Origin: CTSoil-043 sp963821235
GTDB lineage: Bacteria; Chloroflexota; Limnocylindria; Limnocylindrales; CSP1-4
Assembly (NCBI GenBank): GCA_963821235.1
Contig: CAWGCS010000002.1
Span: 186,001 to 250,000, forward strand
Direction: 5' to 3'
Length of the DNA: 64,000 bases
Shown here: in pieces, positions 17,385 to 30,796 of the stretch
How the letters are laid out: every line of letters begins with the position of its first letter
How positions within the stretch are numbered: position 1 is the first letter of the stretch
The notes under the pieces: generated by a model
Told to the model about the DNA's origin: nothing
Database searches by the model: none
Seen by the model: the letters and a program-made list of their open reading frames with translations, nothing else
Made by a program: the position numbers and the translations under genes

Positions 17385-17618
17385 CGCCCTGCCATCCCGC
17401 GTTGGTTGTTGTCCCAGAACACGGAGTCCCATGCGGCCCACAGGAAGGCTCGACGCGCGACGCAGGGTGTCAAGCATGCGAGCCACGAAACCGCCAACCG
17501 CGACCGTCCGTCGGCCCACCTCCGGGGCCGCGGAACCGACGGCGCAGCGCCCGGCGACGTCGCATGCAGCATCGTGCACGACCTGTGGCCGGCCTTCGGA
17601 CCGGCCCTCGGCCTCCCG

Positions 17619-19040
17619 TCAGGGCGCCACGGGCAGCAGCTCGAAGCCGGCGCCCGGCGGCAGCTCGACGTCGCCGAACACGGTCAGCCGGACCTCCAGG
17701 GTCCAGTCGATCGTGATCTGGCTCATCTCGGCCGCGTCGGGCCCCATGATGGTGGCCTCCACCGTCGCGTGCAGCCCGCCGCAGTAGTCGAGGCTCTTGG
17801 AGCACGTGTACAGGTGGTGCTGACGGTCGGTGTGCGGCCGGCCATCGGCGTCGAAGTTGAGGCCCTGATGGTTGAGGGCCTGGTTGCGAACCCGCGGCCC
17901 CGAACCCTCCACGGCGGTCATCGTCAGGATCTCGGTCATGACCAGGCGGACGTCGCCGTCGCTCGTGAAGTCGGACAGGGCGGCGTTCGCGACGGCCTCG
18001 TACTTCGCCTCGGGGAATTGCTCCTCCGCGGTCAGCGACATCGTCTCGCTGACGGTCCGGCTCATGGCCCGCGCATCGGGCCCGACACGGGCCACCGTCG
18101 CGGTCGCCTCGATCGTCCGGTCCGGCGGGGCCACGTCGACCGCGTAGTCGATGAGGCGGGCGAAGAAGCGCCAGCGGACGTGGATCGGCGCGACGACCTC
18201 GCGGCTCGCGATGAGCTGGGGGTCCCACGCGGCCTGGCAGGGCTGCGTGGGATAGCACGGGACGATGCCGAGCAGCTCGCCGATGCCATCGCCGTACGGT
18301 TCCTCGAGCCAGCTCGACTTCGTCCGCGCGTAGACTGCTGCCGGGTCCGCGCCGTCGAGCACCTCGATGACCAGCCAGGCGTCGCCCACCAGCATGCCCC
18401 GGTCGAGGACGTCGGCCGGCTGGAAGGACGCCGCGAGGTGGAGCTCGACGATCGGGTGCGCGAGATCGAGCACCTCCTCCCCGGAGGCTTCCGCCTCGAC
18501 GACGGTGCGATGGATGGCCGAGGGGGCCGGGTCCGTGATGGAGACGGTCATCGCATCGGCCGCCAGCGACTCCTCGGAGAAGCGCGGCTTCGAGCGCAGC
18601 TCGAGCTCGGCGTCGACGGTCGCCCCGGCGAGGCCCGGGTCGGTCAGCTCGGCGATCAGGCGCACCGTGCACGGCACAGCTTCGCAGCCCCAGACCTCCA
18701 TGCCCACGAAGGTCGATTCTGTGCCGGTGCGCGACACGCCGGGGCTGTGCTGACCGTGCGTCAGCGTGAGACGGATGCCCTTCGTCGGCGGCGCCGTGAC
18801 CCTCAGGGACGTGCTCGACGTGCCGTTCTCGCCGGTCGCCGGCGCCACCCTGATCTCGATGTCGCGGACCGTCAGCGGCGCTTCCTTCGTGAGCTCCAGG
18901 TGGACCTGGCCGGTGAAGACGCTCGGCGCGTCCCAGAACGGGTCTGCGGGTGGCTCCGGATCGCATGCGCCGAGGACCATAGCCAGGACCACGACGACGG
19001 CGAGACTCGAGGGGGCTCGCCCCGTTGACCGGAGATGCAT
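17619..19040 (-). CDS. Lipoprotein of unknown function
   Basis: A 473-residue secreted protein. The signal peptide ends with the lipobox VLGAC (Cys26), then an acidic-proline stretch PEPPADPFWD. The rest is beta-rich, with many alternating Thr/Val segments (IRLTLTHGQHSP, VDAELELRSKPRF, WTLEVRLTVFGDVELPPGAG). It holds two pairs of close cysteines (CEAVPC; CYPTQPC) and a third pair (CSKSLDYC) that could form disulfides. No known domain was recognised. The ATG at 19040 follows AAGGATCC, a fair ribosome-binding site. It is probably anchored on the outer face of the cytoplasmic membrane. Confidence 0.75.
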   Translation of the reverse strand: MHLRSTGRAPSSLAVVVVLAMVLGACDPEPPADPFWDAPSVFTGQVHLELTKEAPLTVRDIEIRVAPATGENGTSSTSLRVTAPPTKGIRLTLTHGQHSPGVSRTGTESTFVGMEVWGCEAVPCTVRLIAELTDPGLAGATVDAELELRSKPRFSEESLAADAMTVSITDPAPSAIHRTVVEAEASGEEVLDLAHPIVELHLAASFQPADVLDRGMLVGDAWLVIEVLDGADPAAVYARTKSSWLEEPYGDGIGELLGIVPCYPTQPCQAAWDPQLIASREVVAPIHVRWRFFARLIDYAVDVAPPDRTIEATATVARVGPDARAMSRTVSETMSLTAEEQFPEAKYEAVANAALSDFTSDGDVRLVMTEILTMTAVEGSGPRVRNQALNHQGLNFDADGRPHTDRQHHLYTCSKSLDYCGGLHATVEATIMGPDAAEMSQITIDWTLEVRLTVFGDVELPPGAGFELLPVAP

Positions 19041-19300
19041 GGGATCCTTCGTAACGACCGGGAGGGAGCGGGGGGCCGCACACCCTGCCTACACTCTCTG
19101 CCGCCACGGCGTCCGGCGCACGGGCCGAGTGTCGCGTCTTCCAGTTGGCGATTTCGACTGTCGCGAACGAGCGGCCGCCGGCATCGCCGCCCCAGCTTCA
19201 GTCGGTCCGGCCGGGCTCGTCGATCCCGGCTTCGGGGGCCACGAGGGCGAAGTGATCCGGGGAGCGCCGCTTCAGGCCGGTCCTCCACGGAACAGGGGAG

Positions 19301-19377
19301 TGGGGTGGCCTACGGGGCTTGAACCCGTAACCTTCGGAGCCACAATCCGATGCTCTGCCGATTGAGCTAAGGCCACC
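19301..19377 (-). tRNA. tRNA-His (GTG anticodon) with encoded CCA
   Basis: The minus strand folds as a complete cloverleaf: acceptor GTGGCCT/AGGCCAC, D stem GCTC/GAGC, anticodon stem TCGGA/TCCGA around loop TTGTGGC (anticodon GTG), and T stem ACGGG/CCCGT with loop TTCAAGC. The extra 5' G (19377) faces discriminator C (19304), the identity element specific to histidine tRNA. CCA is encoded at 19301-19303. Confidence 0.97.
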
Positions 19378-19589
19378 GCGGTCGCGGCACGCGGGAGCGC
19401 GGCCGGGGCCGGCGCGCGTGGGACGGGCGGAGTATACGCGAGGGAGCCGGGCAGGGGCCATCGCGGGCGCCCAGGGCAGCACCTCGGCGGCGGGCCCCGG
19501 GCCGAGCGGGAGGGCCCGCGTCAGCCGCCGAGCGTCGCCCGTCGCCCTTCGGGCGGTCCTCTCGCCCGCCGGGTGCGACAATCCGCCGC

Positions 19590-21535
19590 GTGTCCGACCT
19601 GACGCCACGCGCCCGCTTCCGCGACCGGCTGCTCGCCCGCCCCCTCCTCGCGGACGGCGGCATGGGGACGCTCCTCTTCAGCCGCGGCGTGCCCCAGCGA
19701 GCGTGCCTCGACGAGCTGGCGACATCGCGCCCGGAGCTCGTCGGGGGCGCGCACCGCGAGTACCTGGAGGCGGGCGCCGAGCTGATCGTCACGCTCTCCC
19801 TCGGTGCCAACCGGCACCGCCTCGATTCCTTCGGGCTGGCGGACCGCGTGGCGCGGCTCAACCGACGCGCGGCGCAGGTTGCCCGGGAGGCGCGAGACGT
19901 CGTCGGGCGCGAGGCGCTCGTGGGCGGGTCGATCGGCCCGCTCGGGGTCCCGACCCACGAGCTGGCCACGCTCGGCGAGGCCCGCGGCCGGGCCCTCTTC
20001 CGGGAGCAGATCGACGGGCTCCTCGAGGGCGGCATCGACCTCTTCGTGCTCGAGACCCACGCCGATCTCGCCGCGCTCCTGTGGGCCGTCGACGAGGCTC
20101 GCCGCGCCGCCGACCTGCCGATCCTCGCCTCGCTGACGTTCGGGGAGGAGCTGGCCCTGCCTGACGGGACGAGCCCCGGCGACGCTGCGGCGGCGCTCGC
20201 GGCGGCAGGCGTCGACGCCGTCGGCGTCAACTGCGGGGCGGGGCCCGTCGCCTGCCTCGATGCGCTGGCCGCGCTCGGCGACCTTGGCCCTGGCGGCCCG
20301 GGTCGCTCGATCATGCCCAACGCCGGCCTGCCGCAGCGCCTCGAGGGCCGCTTCGTCTACGCCGCGGGCGCCGACTACTTCGCCGAGATGACGCCGGCGA
20401 TGCTCGCCGCCGGCGCGCGCATCGTTGGCGGCTGCTGCGGCACGACGCCGGCTCACACCGCGGCGATGGCCGCGATCCTCGACTCCCGGGCGGCCACGCC
20501 GGTCGGCGCCCCCTCGCTCGTTCCGCCCGACGAGCGTGCGGGCGCCGGGGCTCTCCCGCAGCCGCGGTCGGCGGCCGTCGAGTTGCCCACCCAGGCGGTC
20601 GGCGACGCGCCGGCGCCCACGCGGCTTGCCGTCGCGCTGGCCGCGGGCCGGTTCGTCGTCTCGGTGGAGATCGATCCGCCGCGGTCGGTCCGGATCGACC
20701 GCACGCTGGAGGCCGCCCGTCTCCTGCAGCGGGCGGGCGTCGACGTCGTCAACGTCAGCGACTCGGCGATGGCGCGGGTGCGGATGGGGGCGATGGCGGT
20801 CGCCTTCGGGATCCAGCACGACCTGGACCTGGAATGCGTCGTCCACCTGACGACGCGCGACCGGAACCTGATGGCCCTGGAGTCGGAGCTGCTGGGCGCC
20901 CACGCGCTCGGCGTCCGCAACGTGCTCGCCCTGACGGGGGACCCACCGCGGGTCGGCGACTACCCGACGGGTACGGGCGTCTGGGACGTCGACTCGGTCG
21001 GCCTCATATCCGTCCTTGCACGGCTCAACCGCGGCGAGGACCAGGCGGGCTCGCCCATCGGGCAGCGGGCAGGGTTCACGATCGCCTGCGCTCTCGACCC
21101 GACGGCCGCCGACGCCGCCGCCGAGTGGGACCGCCTGGAGCGCAAGCTCGACGCCGGCGCCCACGTCGTGATGACCCAGCCGCTGTACGGCGCCACCCAG
21201 GTGGAGGCGATGCTGGCGGAGGCGCGCCGGCGCTTCGGGCCGCGCGGCTTCCCGGTCCCGGTCCTGCTGGGCGTCCTGCCGCTCGTGTCGGCACGCCATG
21301 CGGAGTTCCTCCACAACGAGGTGCCCGGGATCGTGATCCCGGACCAGGCGCGGGCGGCGATGCACGCGGCGGGGGAGCGCGGCTCGGAGGTCGGGATCGA
21401 GATGGCGGACGCCCTGCTCGAGGCCGTCGAGGCGGAGGTCGCCGGGACCTACATCATGCCGAGCTTCGGGCGCTATGAGCAGTGCGCCGGGCTGGTCCGG
21501 CGGGTGCGCCAGCGGCACACCGTCGGGAGGACCCC

Positions 21536-21539
<4 letters not shown>
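19590..21539 (+). CDS. Homocysteine S-methyltransferase / methylenetetrahydrofolate reductase fusion
   Basis: A 649-residue two-domain enzyme. Residues about 15-300 are a homocysteine S-methyltransferase barrel with zinc ligands C215 (VGVNCGAG) and C282/C283 (GGCCGTTPAHT). Residues about 345-640 are a MetF-like barrel (VVSVEIDPPRS, NVLALTGDPPRVGDYPTGTG, ALDPTAADAAAEWDRLERKL). The fusion would form 5-methyl-THF and also methylate homocysteine. A usual TNTFGANR-type loop reads TLSLGANR here. The GTG at 19590 has no clear ribosome-binding site, but a GACAAT hexamer lies nine bases upstream, so the mRNA may be leaderless. It is directly coupled to metH. Confidence 0.9.
21526..21538 (+). promoter_or_regulatory. 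Ribosome-binding site and probable CTG start of metH
   Basis: GGAGG at 21526-21530 lies five bases before CTG at 21536, which overlaps the upstream TGA stop (CTGA). No ATG, GTG or TTG occurs in the metH frame between the GTG at 21482 and the first catalytic-domain residues. Initiation at this CTG would mimic the four-base overlaps used elsewhere in the window. The competing start, GTG 21482, has no such site and overlaps the upstream gene by 58 bases. Confidence 0.5.
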
Positions 21540-25258
<3,719 letters not shown>

Positions 25259-25384
25259 CCCGTCCCGGACCGCGGGCCGTGCCCAGGCACCGGACTACCC
25301 CGGACCACCCGGGACCACCGTCCTGCCCCCCGATGGGACCATCGCGCGACGGACGGCCGCGGGACCGGGGCGTACGGTCAGGCG

Positions 25385-26404
25385 GTGACCCAGCACCTCC
25401 TTCCGACCCTGCGCCCGGCTCGCCTTGCGACGTTCGTCGCGGCGGCCTTCCTGGCCGCCTCCATCGGCGTCTTCGCCCAGCCCGCGACGGTGGCGGCCTG
25501 GGACGCGGGGACGTTCAGCGCGACCTCGGAGGCGGAGCTCCTGCAGCTCACCAACCAGGCCCGGGCGAGCGCGGGGCTGCGCGCCCTGAAGCTCGATTCG
25601 ACGCTCGCCTCCGTGGCCCGCTGGCGCAGCCAGGACATGATCCAGCGCAACTACTTCAGCCACGACATCCCGGGCGGCGGGCAGGTCTTCGACGTGCTCA
25701 CCGCCAAGGGCTACTGCTTCAACATGGCCGGCGAGAACATCGGCTGGAACAACTACCCGGACGACGTGGCCACCCAGACGGTCCAGAACATGTTCATGGA
25801 CTCGCCCGGCCACCGCGGCAACATCCTGGGCGACGCCTGGGACGTCATCGGCATCGGCGCCTTCAAGGGTGATGACGGCACGAAGATGTGGACGGTGCTG
25901 TTCGCCGATCGCTGCGGCTCCGGGCCGGCAGCGACCCCCAAGCCGACTCCGAAGCCGACTCCCAAGCCGACTCCGAAGCCGACTCCGAAGCCGACTCCGA
26001 AGCCGACCCCCAAGCCGACGCAGGCCCCGCAGCCCACGGCCCAGCCGACGCCGACCCCGCGACCCACCGTGCGGCCTGTCGCAACCCCCAAACCGACCCC
26101 GCAGCCGGCGGCGACGCCGCGGACGAGGCCCGCGCCGACGGCGGCGCCAACGGGCACGCCATCGCCCACGCCATCGCCCACCGCGTCGCCCTCGCCCAGC
26201 CCGTGGTCGTCGCCGGCCGCGACGCCGTTCGTGATGGAAGAGCCGGACGACGACGCGCCGCGCGGGCTCGCCACCGGGACCGCCGCCGTCCTGCCGTCGG
26301 GCCGCTCGTTCCGGGTCATGGATCCGGTCGGGGTCCCGGCCCCGGCCCCCGGGCTCCTCGACGTCCTGGGGGCGGCCCTCCTCCACTTCCTCTTCGGCGC
26401 GTGA
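25385..26404 (+). CDS. Secreted CAP (SCP/PR-1)-domain protein with KPTP-repeat tail
   Basis: A 339-residue protein. A signal peptide (about 1-38, ending TVAAWDAG) is followed by a CAP domain (about 48-178) with LLQLTNQARASAGLRALKLD, WRSQDMIQRNYFSHDI, GENIGWNN and MDSPGHRGNILG. A proline-rich stalk starts with about eight KPTP repeats and continues with Pro/Thr/Ala/Ser. The last ~60 residues are acidic then hydrophobic (LLDVLGAALLHFLFG), possibly a membrane anchor. CAP proteins of this kind are extracellular and mostly of unknown function. A TACGGT hexamer (25373-25378) lies six bases before the GTG, which has no ribosome-binding site, suggesting leaderless transcription. Confidence 0.85.
   Translation: MTQHLLPTLRPARLATFVAAAFLAASIGVFAQPATVAAWDAGTFSATSEAELLQLTNQARASAGLRALKLDSTLASVARWRSQDMIQRNYFSHDIPGGGQVFDVLTAKGYCFNMAGENIGWNNYPDDVATQTVQNMFMDSPGHRGNILGDAWDVIGIGAFKGDDGTKMWTVLFADRCGSGPAATPKPTPKPTPKPTPKPTPKPTPKPTPKPTQAPQPTAQPTPTPRPTVRPVATPKPTPQPAATPRTRPAPTAAPTGTPSPTPSPTASPSPSPWSSPAATPFVMEEPDDDAPRGLATGTAAVLPSGRSFRVMDPVGVPAPAPGLLDVLGAALLHFLFGA
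25937..26019 (+). repeat. 12-bp in-frame tandem repeat encoding KPTP
   Basis: About seven near-identical 12-base units (AAGCCGACTCCG and one-base variants) encode consecutive Lys-Pro-Thr-Pro units of the CAP-protein stalk. The unit is a multiple of three, so copy number can change without breaking the frame. It is a protein repeat, not a CRISPR. Confidence 0.9.
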
Positions 26405-26407
26405 CGG

Positions 26408-26429
26408 CGACCGCCCCCGCCGGCGGTCG
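26408..26429 (+). terminator. Hairpin after the CAP-protein gene
   Basis: An eight-base stem, CGACCGCC at 26408-26415 and GGCGGTCG at 26422-26429, begins four bases after the CAP-gene stop. There is no T tract, so terminator activity is only likely. A TACACT hexamer follows at 26449-26454 and may be the -10 element of the ABC transporter pair. Confidence 0.45.
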
Positions 26430-26504
26430 TGCGCGGTGCGGCCGGCGCTACACTCGGCCCGCGGCGGTGCGCGCTCGCACCGCGATGATCGGAGGAGCGC
26501 CCTG

Positions 26505-27257
26505 ATGCCGCCCATCCTCGAGGCGCGCGATCTCGCCCGCAGCTACCCCATGGGCGGTGCGGACGTCGACGCCGTGCGCGGCGTCTCCCTCTCGGTCGAG
26601 CCCGGCGAGTTCGTCGCCGTCATGGGGCCGTCCGGCTCGGGCAAGAGCACGCTCCTCCACCTCCTCGGCGGCCTCGACCGGCCGACCCGGGGCGAGGTGG
26701 TCCTCGACGGCGCGGTGGTGAGCCAGCTCGGCGACGACGAGGCGACGAAGCTCCGCCGCGACAAGACCGGGTTCGTCTTCCAGTTCTTCAACCTCGTGCC
26801 GATCCTCTCCGTCCTGGAGAACGTGGGCCTGCCGTTCATCGTCGCCGGCCGCGACCCCGGTGGCCGCGACGAATCCGCCGCGATCGCCGAGGTCCTGGCC
26901 GCCGTCGACCTCGCCGGCAAGGAGAAGCACCGCCCCGACGAGCTGTCGGCGGGGGAGCAGCAGCGCGTCGCGCTGGCGCGGGCGCTCGTCCGCCGGCCCG
27001 CCCTCCTCCTCGCCGACGAGCCGACCGGCAACCTCGACTACGCCACCGGGACCGAGATCCTCGACATGCTCTGGCGACTCTGCTCGGAGCGCGGGCAGAC
27101 CGTCGTCCTGGTCACCCACGACGCCAAAGCGGCGGCCTACGCCGACCGGGTCCTCGTCCTGCGCGACGGCACGGTCCTCGACGAGATCATCCTGGGGCGG
27201 CGCGACGACCACGCCGCCGGCGCCCTCATCGTCCGCCTGGCCGCGCTGGGGCTCTGA
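26505..27257 (+). CDS. ABC transporter ATP-binding protein (MacB/LolD type)
   Basis: A 250-residue ATPase with Walker A GPSGSGKSTLL, Q-loop FVFQFFNLVPILSVLENV, signature LSAGEQQRVALARAL, Walker B LLLADEPTGNLD and H-loop VLVTHDAKAAAYADRVLVL. These are typical of the MacB/LolD/FtsE subgroup that pairs with FtsX-fold permeases. GGAGGAG (26491-26497) provides a strong ribosome-binding site for the ATG at 26505. The gene is three bases from the permease. The signature has LSAGE in place of the usual LSGGQ, a tolerated variant. The substrate is unknown; peptide or lipoprotein handling is typical of the class. Confidence 0.93.
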   Translation: MPPILEARDLARSYPMGGADVDAVRGVSLSVEPGEFVAVMGPSGSGKSTLLHLLGGLDRPTRGEVVLDGAVVSQLGDDEATKLRRDKTGFVFQFFNLVPILSVLENVGLPFIVAGRDPGGRDESAAIAEVLAAVDLAGKEKHRPDELSAGEQQRVALARALVRRPALLLADEPTGNLDYATGTEILDMLWRLCSERGQTVVLVTHDAKAAAYADRVLVLRDGTVLDEIILGRRDDHAAGALIVRLAALGL

Positions 27258-27260
27258 GCC

Positions 27261-29807
27261 GTGCGCGCCGTCGCCGGGCTCGCCCGGCGGAGCCTGCTCG
27301 CCCGGCCGCTGCGGACCACCCTCACCGCGATCGGCATCGCCCTGGGGACGGCCGTGCTGGTGGCCGGGCTGGTCCTCAACGCGGCCCTCGACGCGGCCGT
27401 GGAGCGGAGCGTCCGCGACCTCCTGGGGCGGGCCGACCTCCGCGTCGCAGCCTTCGAGGAGCAAGGGCTGGCGCCGGCGACCGTCGCCGCGGTCGCGACC
27501 ATGCCTGGAGTCGCCACGGTCGCCCCGATGCTCGAGCGCCGCACCTACCCGCTCGCCGATCCTGCCGCCTCGTCGCCGGCGGCCGCCGCCGCCCTGCCCG
27601 GTCCCCTGACGGTGGTCGGCATCGAGCCGGCGGCCGATCCCGCGATCCGCGACCGGATCCTGGCCGCGGGCACCCTCCTCGGGACGGGCGATGCCGCCGG
27701 CGCCCTCGTCTCGTCCGACCTCGCCCGCCAGGACGGCATCACCGTCGGCGACACGATCACCCTCCTCGGCGCACCCGCGTCGCAGCCGACCCCCTTCCGC
27801 GTCATCGGGATCCTGGCCGCCTCGCCCGGCGACCCGGATCCGGCCGGCCGGAGCGTCGTCGTGCCGCTGGAGACCGCCAAGCGGCTCTTCGCCACCGACC
27901 GGGTGACCGCCGTGGACGTGCTCCTGGCGGACGGCCAGGACTCCGCGGCCGCGGTCGCCGAGCTGGAACGACGCCTGACCATCGAGCCGTACACGATCGG
28001 CACGCCGGCCGAGATGGCTGCCGCCCTCGACGCGGCGACCGCAGAGATCCGGGTCGCGATCGCCCTCGCCGCCGCGGTCGCCCTCTTCGGGGGAGCCTTC
28101 CTCATCTTCAACACGCTCTCCATGACGGTGGCGGAGCGGGCCCGCGACGTTGGGCTCCTGCGGGCCGCGGGGATGACTCGCGGCCAGGTCACCCGGATGG
28201 TCCTGCTCTCCGCCGTCTACCTGGCCGTGGCGGGCATCGCCCTGGGGCTCATCGCCGGCGTCGGCCTCGCCGCCGGGGCGGTCATCCTCCTCGGCGGGCG
28301 GGGCACCGTCGCGCTGGCCGAGCTGGCGGTCCCGCCCGGGGCGCTCGTCACCGGCGCGCTCCTCGGCTTCGCGGTGACCGCCGCGGCGGCGATCGAGCCG
28401 GCGCTCCGGGCCAGCGGCATCTCGCCGGTGGCCGCCCTCCGCCTCCGCCTGGACCCGGGAGCGATCCTGCGAGCCCGCCTGCGCTGGCTGCTGCTCGTCT
28501 TCGCGGTCGTCGGGATCGTCGGCCTCTTCCTGTGGCCGGGCGCGACCGGTGGGCGGGTGGGCCTGCTGCGGCCGCTGGCCGTCTTTGCCCTCCTCCTCGG
28601 GGTCGCGTTCGTCGCTCCCTTCGTGGCCGGCCCCCTGGGACGCCTCGCGGGACGCCTGGCCGCGCCGATCTTCCCCACGGAGGCGCGCCTCACCCGGGAA
28701 TCGCTGGCCCGTGACCGGAGCCGGACGGCGCTGACGGTCGGCGCCCTGGCCGTGGCGCTCGCGGTGCTCGTGGCGCTGGCCGGCGTCGCGGGCTCGACCC
28801 GTCGCGCCGCGACGGCCTGGCTCGCCGAGGTCGTGCCCGGGGAGATGCTGCTCACCTCGATCCGTCCCGTCGGGCTCGACGAGCCGGCAGCGGAGGAGCT
28901 GCGAGCGCTGCCCGGGGTCGCCCGGCTGAGCCCGCTGGCGCGCTTCTCCGTCGCCCTCGCCGGTGTCCGGGCCGACGCCGCGGCGGTCGTCGGCGCCGAC
29001 CTCCTGGCGGATGGCCGCCTGACCCTTGTCGCCGGCGACCGAACCGCCGCCTTCGGGGCCCTCGACGCCGGGGGATCGGCGATCGTGCCCCAGAGCCTCG
29101 CCAGGCGCCGCGGGATCGCCGTCGGGAGCACGCTGGAGCTCCTCGCGGGCACGGGGACGGGGTCGGTCGAGCTGGAGGTCGTCGGAGTTGCCGAGCGAAC
29201 GATCCCGGGTGCCGTCGGGGAGGCCATCCTCGTGGGCTGGCCGGACGCGTCCGGCCGCCTCGGCGTCCTCGGAGCGGACGCGTTCGCGGTCCGCTTCGGG
29301 CCGGGCCAGGAGGCGGTCGCGCGTCCCGCGGTGGAGGCGACCGCCCGGGGCTACGCCCTCGAGCCGGCCTCGCTCGACGAGGCCGCGGGCACGATCGGCG
29401 CATCGGTCGACCGCAGCGCGGCCCTCTTCGCCGCGCTCGCCGCCGTCGCCCTCATGGTGGCCGCCCTGGGCATCGTGAACACGCTGGCGATGAACGTCCT
29501 CGAGCGGGTCCGGGAGCTGGCGATCCTGCGCGCCACCGGCCTCACCCGGCGCCAGGCCGCACGTCTGGTGGTCCTGGAGGCGGCGATCCTCGGTCTCGTC
29601 GGCGCGCTCCTCGGTGCGGGAGCGGGCCTGGCCGCCGGGGCGGCGCTCGTCGGGTTGACGGGCGGCCCGGGCGTTCCGTTCGAGCCGCCCTGGGCGATCG
29701 CTGCCGGCTCCCTGGTGGGCGGGGTCCTCCTGGCCGTCGTTGCGGCGCTCTACCCGGCGAGGCTCGCCTCGCGCAGCCCGATCGTGCCGGCCCTCGGCCG
29801 CGACTGA
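27261..29807 (+). CDS. FtsX/MacB-fold ABC transporter permease
   Basis: An 848-residue permease with two FtsX-like modules. The order is an N-terminal helix (LRTTLTAIGIALGTAVLVAG), an extracytoplasmic MacB-like domain, helices including AVALFGGAFLIFNTLSMTVA and MVLLSAVYLAVAGIALGLIA, a central helix pair (WLLLVFAVVGIVGLFL), a second outer domain, and three C-terminal helices (AALAAVALMVAALGIVNTLA onward). The coupling sequences AERARDVGLLRAAGMTRGQV and LERVRELAILRATGLTRRQA mark both modules. This is the ten-helix DUF-type layout found in exporters of unknown substrate. It starts at GTG directly after the ATPase gene. Confidence 0.9.
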   Translation: MRAVAGLARRSLLARPLRTTLTAIGIALGTAVLVAGLVLNAALDAAVERSVRDLLGRADLRVAAFEEQGLAPATVAAVATMPGVATVAPMLERRTYPLADPAASSPAAAAALPGPLTVVGIEPAADPAIRDRILAAGTLLGTGDAAGALVSSDLARQDGITVGDTITLLGAPASQPTPFRVIGILAASPGDPDPAGRSVVVPLETAKRLFATDRVTAVDVLLADGQDSAAAVAELERRLTIEPYTIGTPAEMAAALDAATAEIRVAIALAAAVALFGGAFLIFNTLSMTVAERARDVGLLRAAGMTRGQVTRMVLLSAVYLAVAGIALGLIAGVGLAAGAVILLGGRGTVALAELAVPPGALVTGALLGFAVTAAAAIEPALRASGISPVAALRLRLDPGAILRARLRWLLLVFAVVGIVGLFLWPGATGGRVGLLRPLAVFALLLGVAFVAPFVAGPLGRLAGRLAAPIFPTEARLTRESLARDRSRTALTVGALAVALAVLVALAGVAGSTRRAATAWLAEVVPGEMLLTSIRPVGLDEPAAEELRALPGVARLSPLARFSVALAGVRADAAAVVGADLLADGRLTLVAGDRTAAFGALDAGGSAIVPQSLARRRGIAVGSTLELLAGTGTGSVELEVVGVAERTIPGAVGEAILVGWPDASGRLGVLGADAFAVRFGPGQEAVARPAVEATARGYALEPASLDEAAGTIGASVDRSAALFAALAAVALMVAALGIVNTLAMNVLERVRELAILRATGLTRRQAARLVVLEAAILGLVGALLGAGAGLAAGAALVGLTGGPGVPFEPPWAIAAGSLVGGVLLAVVAALYPARLASRSPIVPALGRD

Positions 29808-29831
29808 TCGCCCGCCCCGGCACGGCGCTGG

Positions 29832-29837
29832 TAGACT
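29832..29837 (+). promoter_or_regulatory. Possible -10 element upstream of bioY
   Basis: TAGACT sits 47 bases before the bioY ATG, after the end of the ABC permease gene, and GGGGAG lies just before the start as a ribosome-binding site. No convincing -35 box or BirA-type operator was seen. Confidence 0.3.
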
Positions 29838-29884
29838 CCGGCCATCCGCGGCCACCGGCCGCCCCGCCTGGGGAGACCCGCCCG

Positions 29885-30598
29885 ATGTCCCTCGCGACCG
29901 AGCGCCTCAACCGGCTGCCCGCCGCCGAGCGAGGCATCACGATCGGCGACTTCCTCGTCCCGGTCGCCGTCGGCGAGCGCATCAGCACCCGGGCGCGCCA
30001 CATCGCGCTCGTCGTCGCCGGGGCGATCCTCATCGCCCTGACCGCCAACATCCAGGTCGTCCTCCACGGCCAGACGATCATCCTGCCGGGCGACGTGCGG
30101 GTGACCCTCCCGGTCTCGCCGGTGCCGATCACCGCCCAGACGTTCTCCGTCCTGCTCGTCGGCGGTGCCCTCGGCTTCCGTCGTGGCTTCCTGGCGGTGG
30201 CTCTCTACCTCGTCGTGGGCCTCGTCCTCCCGGTCTACGCCGCGGGCAGCTCCGGCCTGGACACGTTCGTGGCCAACGAGGAGGGCCGCTGGATCCTCGG
30301 CGCCACCGGCGGCTACCTGCTCGGGTTCCTGCTCGCCGGCGCGATCGTGGGGCGGCTGGCCGAGCTGGGCTGGGACCGTCACGTCGGCGGTGCCGTCGTC
30401 GCCATGCTGGTCGGCAACCTCGCCGTCTACCTCATCGGCATCCCCTGGCTGATGGCCGCCGCCGGCTTCGACCTCTCGACCGCCCTCGCCAAGGGCCTGG
30501 CCCCGTTCGTCTTCGGCGACCTCCTCAAGCTGGCCCTCGCCGGCATCGCCTTCCCGGTCGCCTGGTGGGTCGTGGGCCGCCGGACCGGCGAGGGCTAG
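29885..30598 (+). CDS. bioY: BioY biotin transporter substrate-binding component
   Basis: A 237-residue membrane protein. After a polar N-terminal region it has about six helices. The family signature LPVSPVPITAQTFSVLLVGG is followed by ALGFRRGFLAVALYLVVGL, PVYAAGSSGLDTF and GGYLLGFLLAGAIVGRLAE. BioY is the S component of ECF-type biotin uptake, working with EcfA/EcfT or alone. No ECF energising genes or biotin-synthesis genes lie beside it, so the module must be shared from elsewhere or BioY works alone. The N-terminal extension (about 38 residues before the first helix) is longer than in many BioY proteins. Confidence 0.93.
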   Translation: MSLATERLNRLPAAERGITIGDFLVPVAVGERISTRARHIALVVAGAILIALTANIQVVLHGQTIILPGDVRVTLPVSPVPITAQTFSVLLVGGALGFRRGFLAVALYLVVGLVLPVYAAGSSGLDTFVANEEGRWILGATGGYLLGFLLAGAIVGRLAELGWDRHVGGAVVAMLVGNLAVYLIGIPWLMAAAGFDLSTALAKGLAPFVFGDLLKLALAGIAFPVAWWVVGRRTGEG

Positions 30599-30796
30599 GG
30601 CGGCCGTCGCAATCCGACCCGAGCTCCCGCCGCGCCCACCGGCGGTGGCCCGCGAGCACGTCCGCGTCGACGCCCTCATGCAGGGTGACCAGGGCTCGAG
30701 GCTGCGCCGCAACCGACCCTGAGCCTGGTTCCCGCATCGCCGCCACCCGACAGGCGTGCCGTCCCGGACGCGGCCGACGCCGCGGCCCTACCATTC

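Noticed and set aside
19378..19589. Possible SAM, SAH or cobalamin riboswitch before the methionine genes.
   Set aside because: Only a CGCCCTTCGGGCG hairpin and GC-rich inverted repeats were found. None of the conserved riboswitch core words could be placed, and the gene may be leaderless.
25937..26019. Repeat array that resembles a CRISPR at low resolution.
   Set aside because: Units are contiguous, 12 bases long, in frame and encode KPTP in a protein stalk. The arrays at 51435-51545, 44525-44715 and 55921-56006 also lack spacers.
26485..26505. Six-codon leader peptide (ATG to TGA) overlapping the ABC ATPase start.
   Set aside because: Too short to distinguish from chance, with no codon run suggesting attenuation. 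The GGAGGAG inside it is simply the ribosome-binding site of the next gene.
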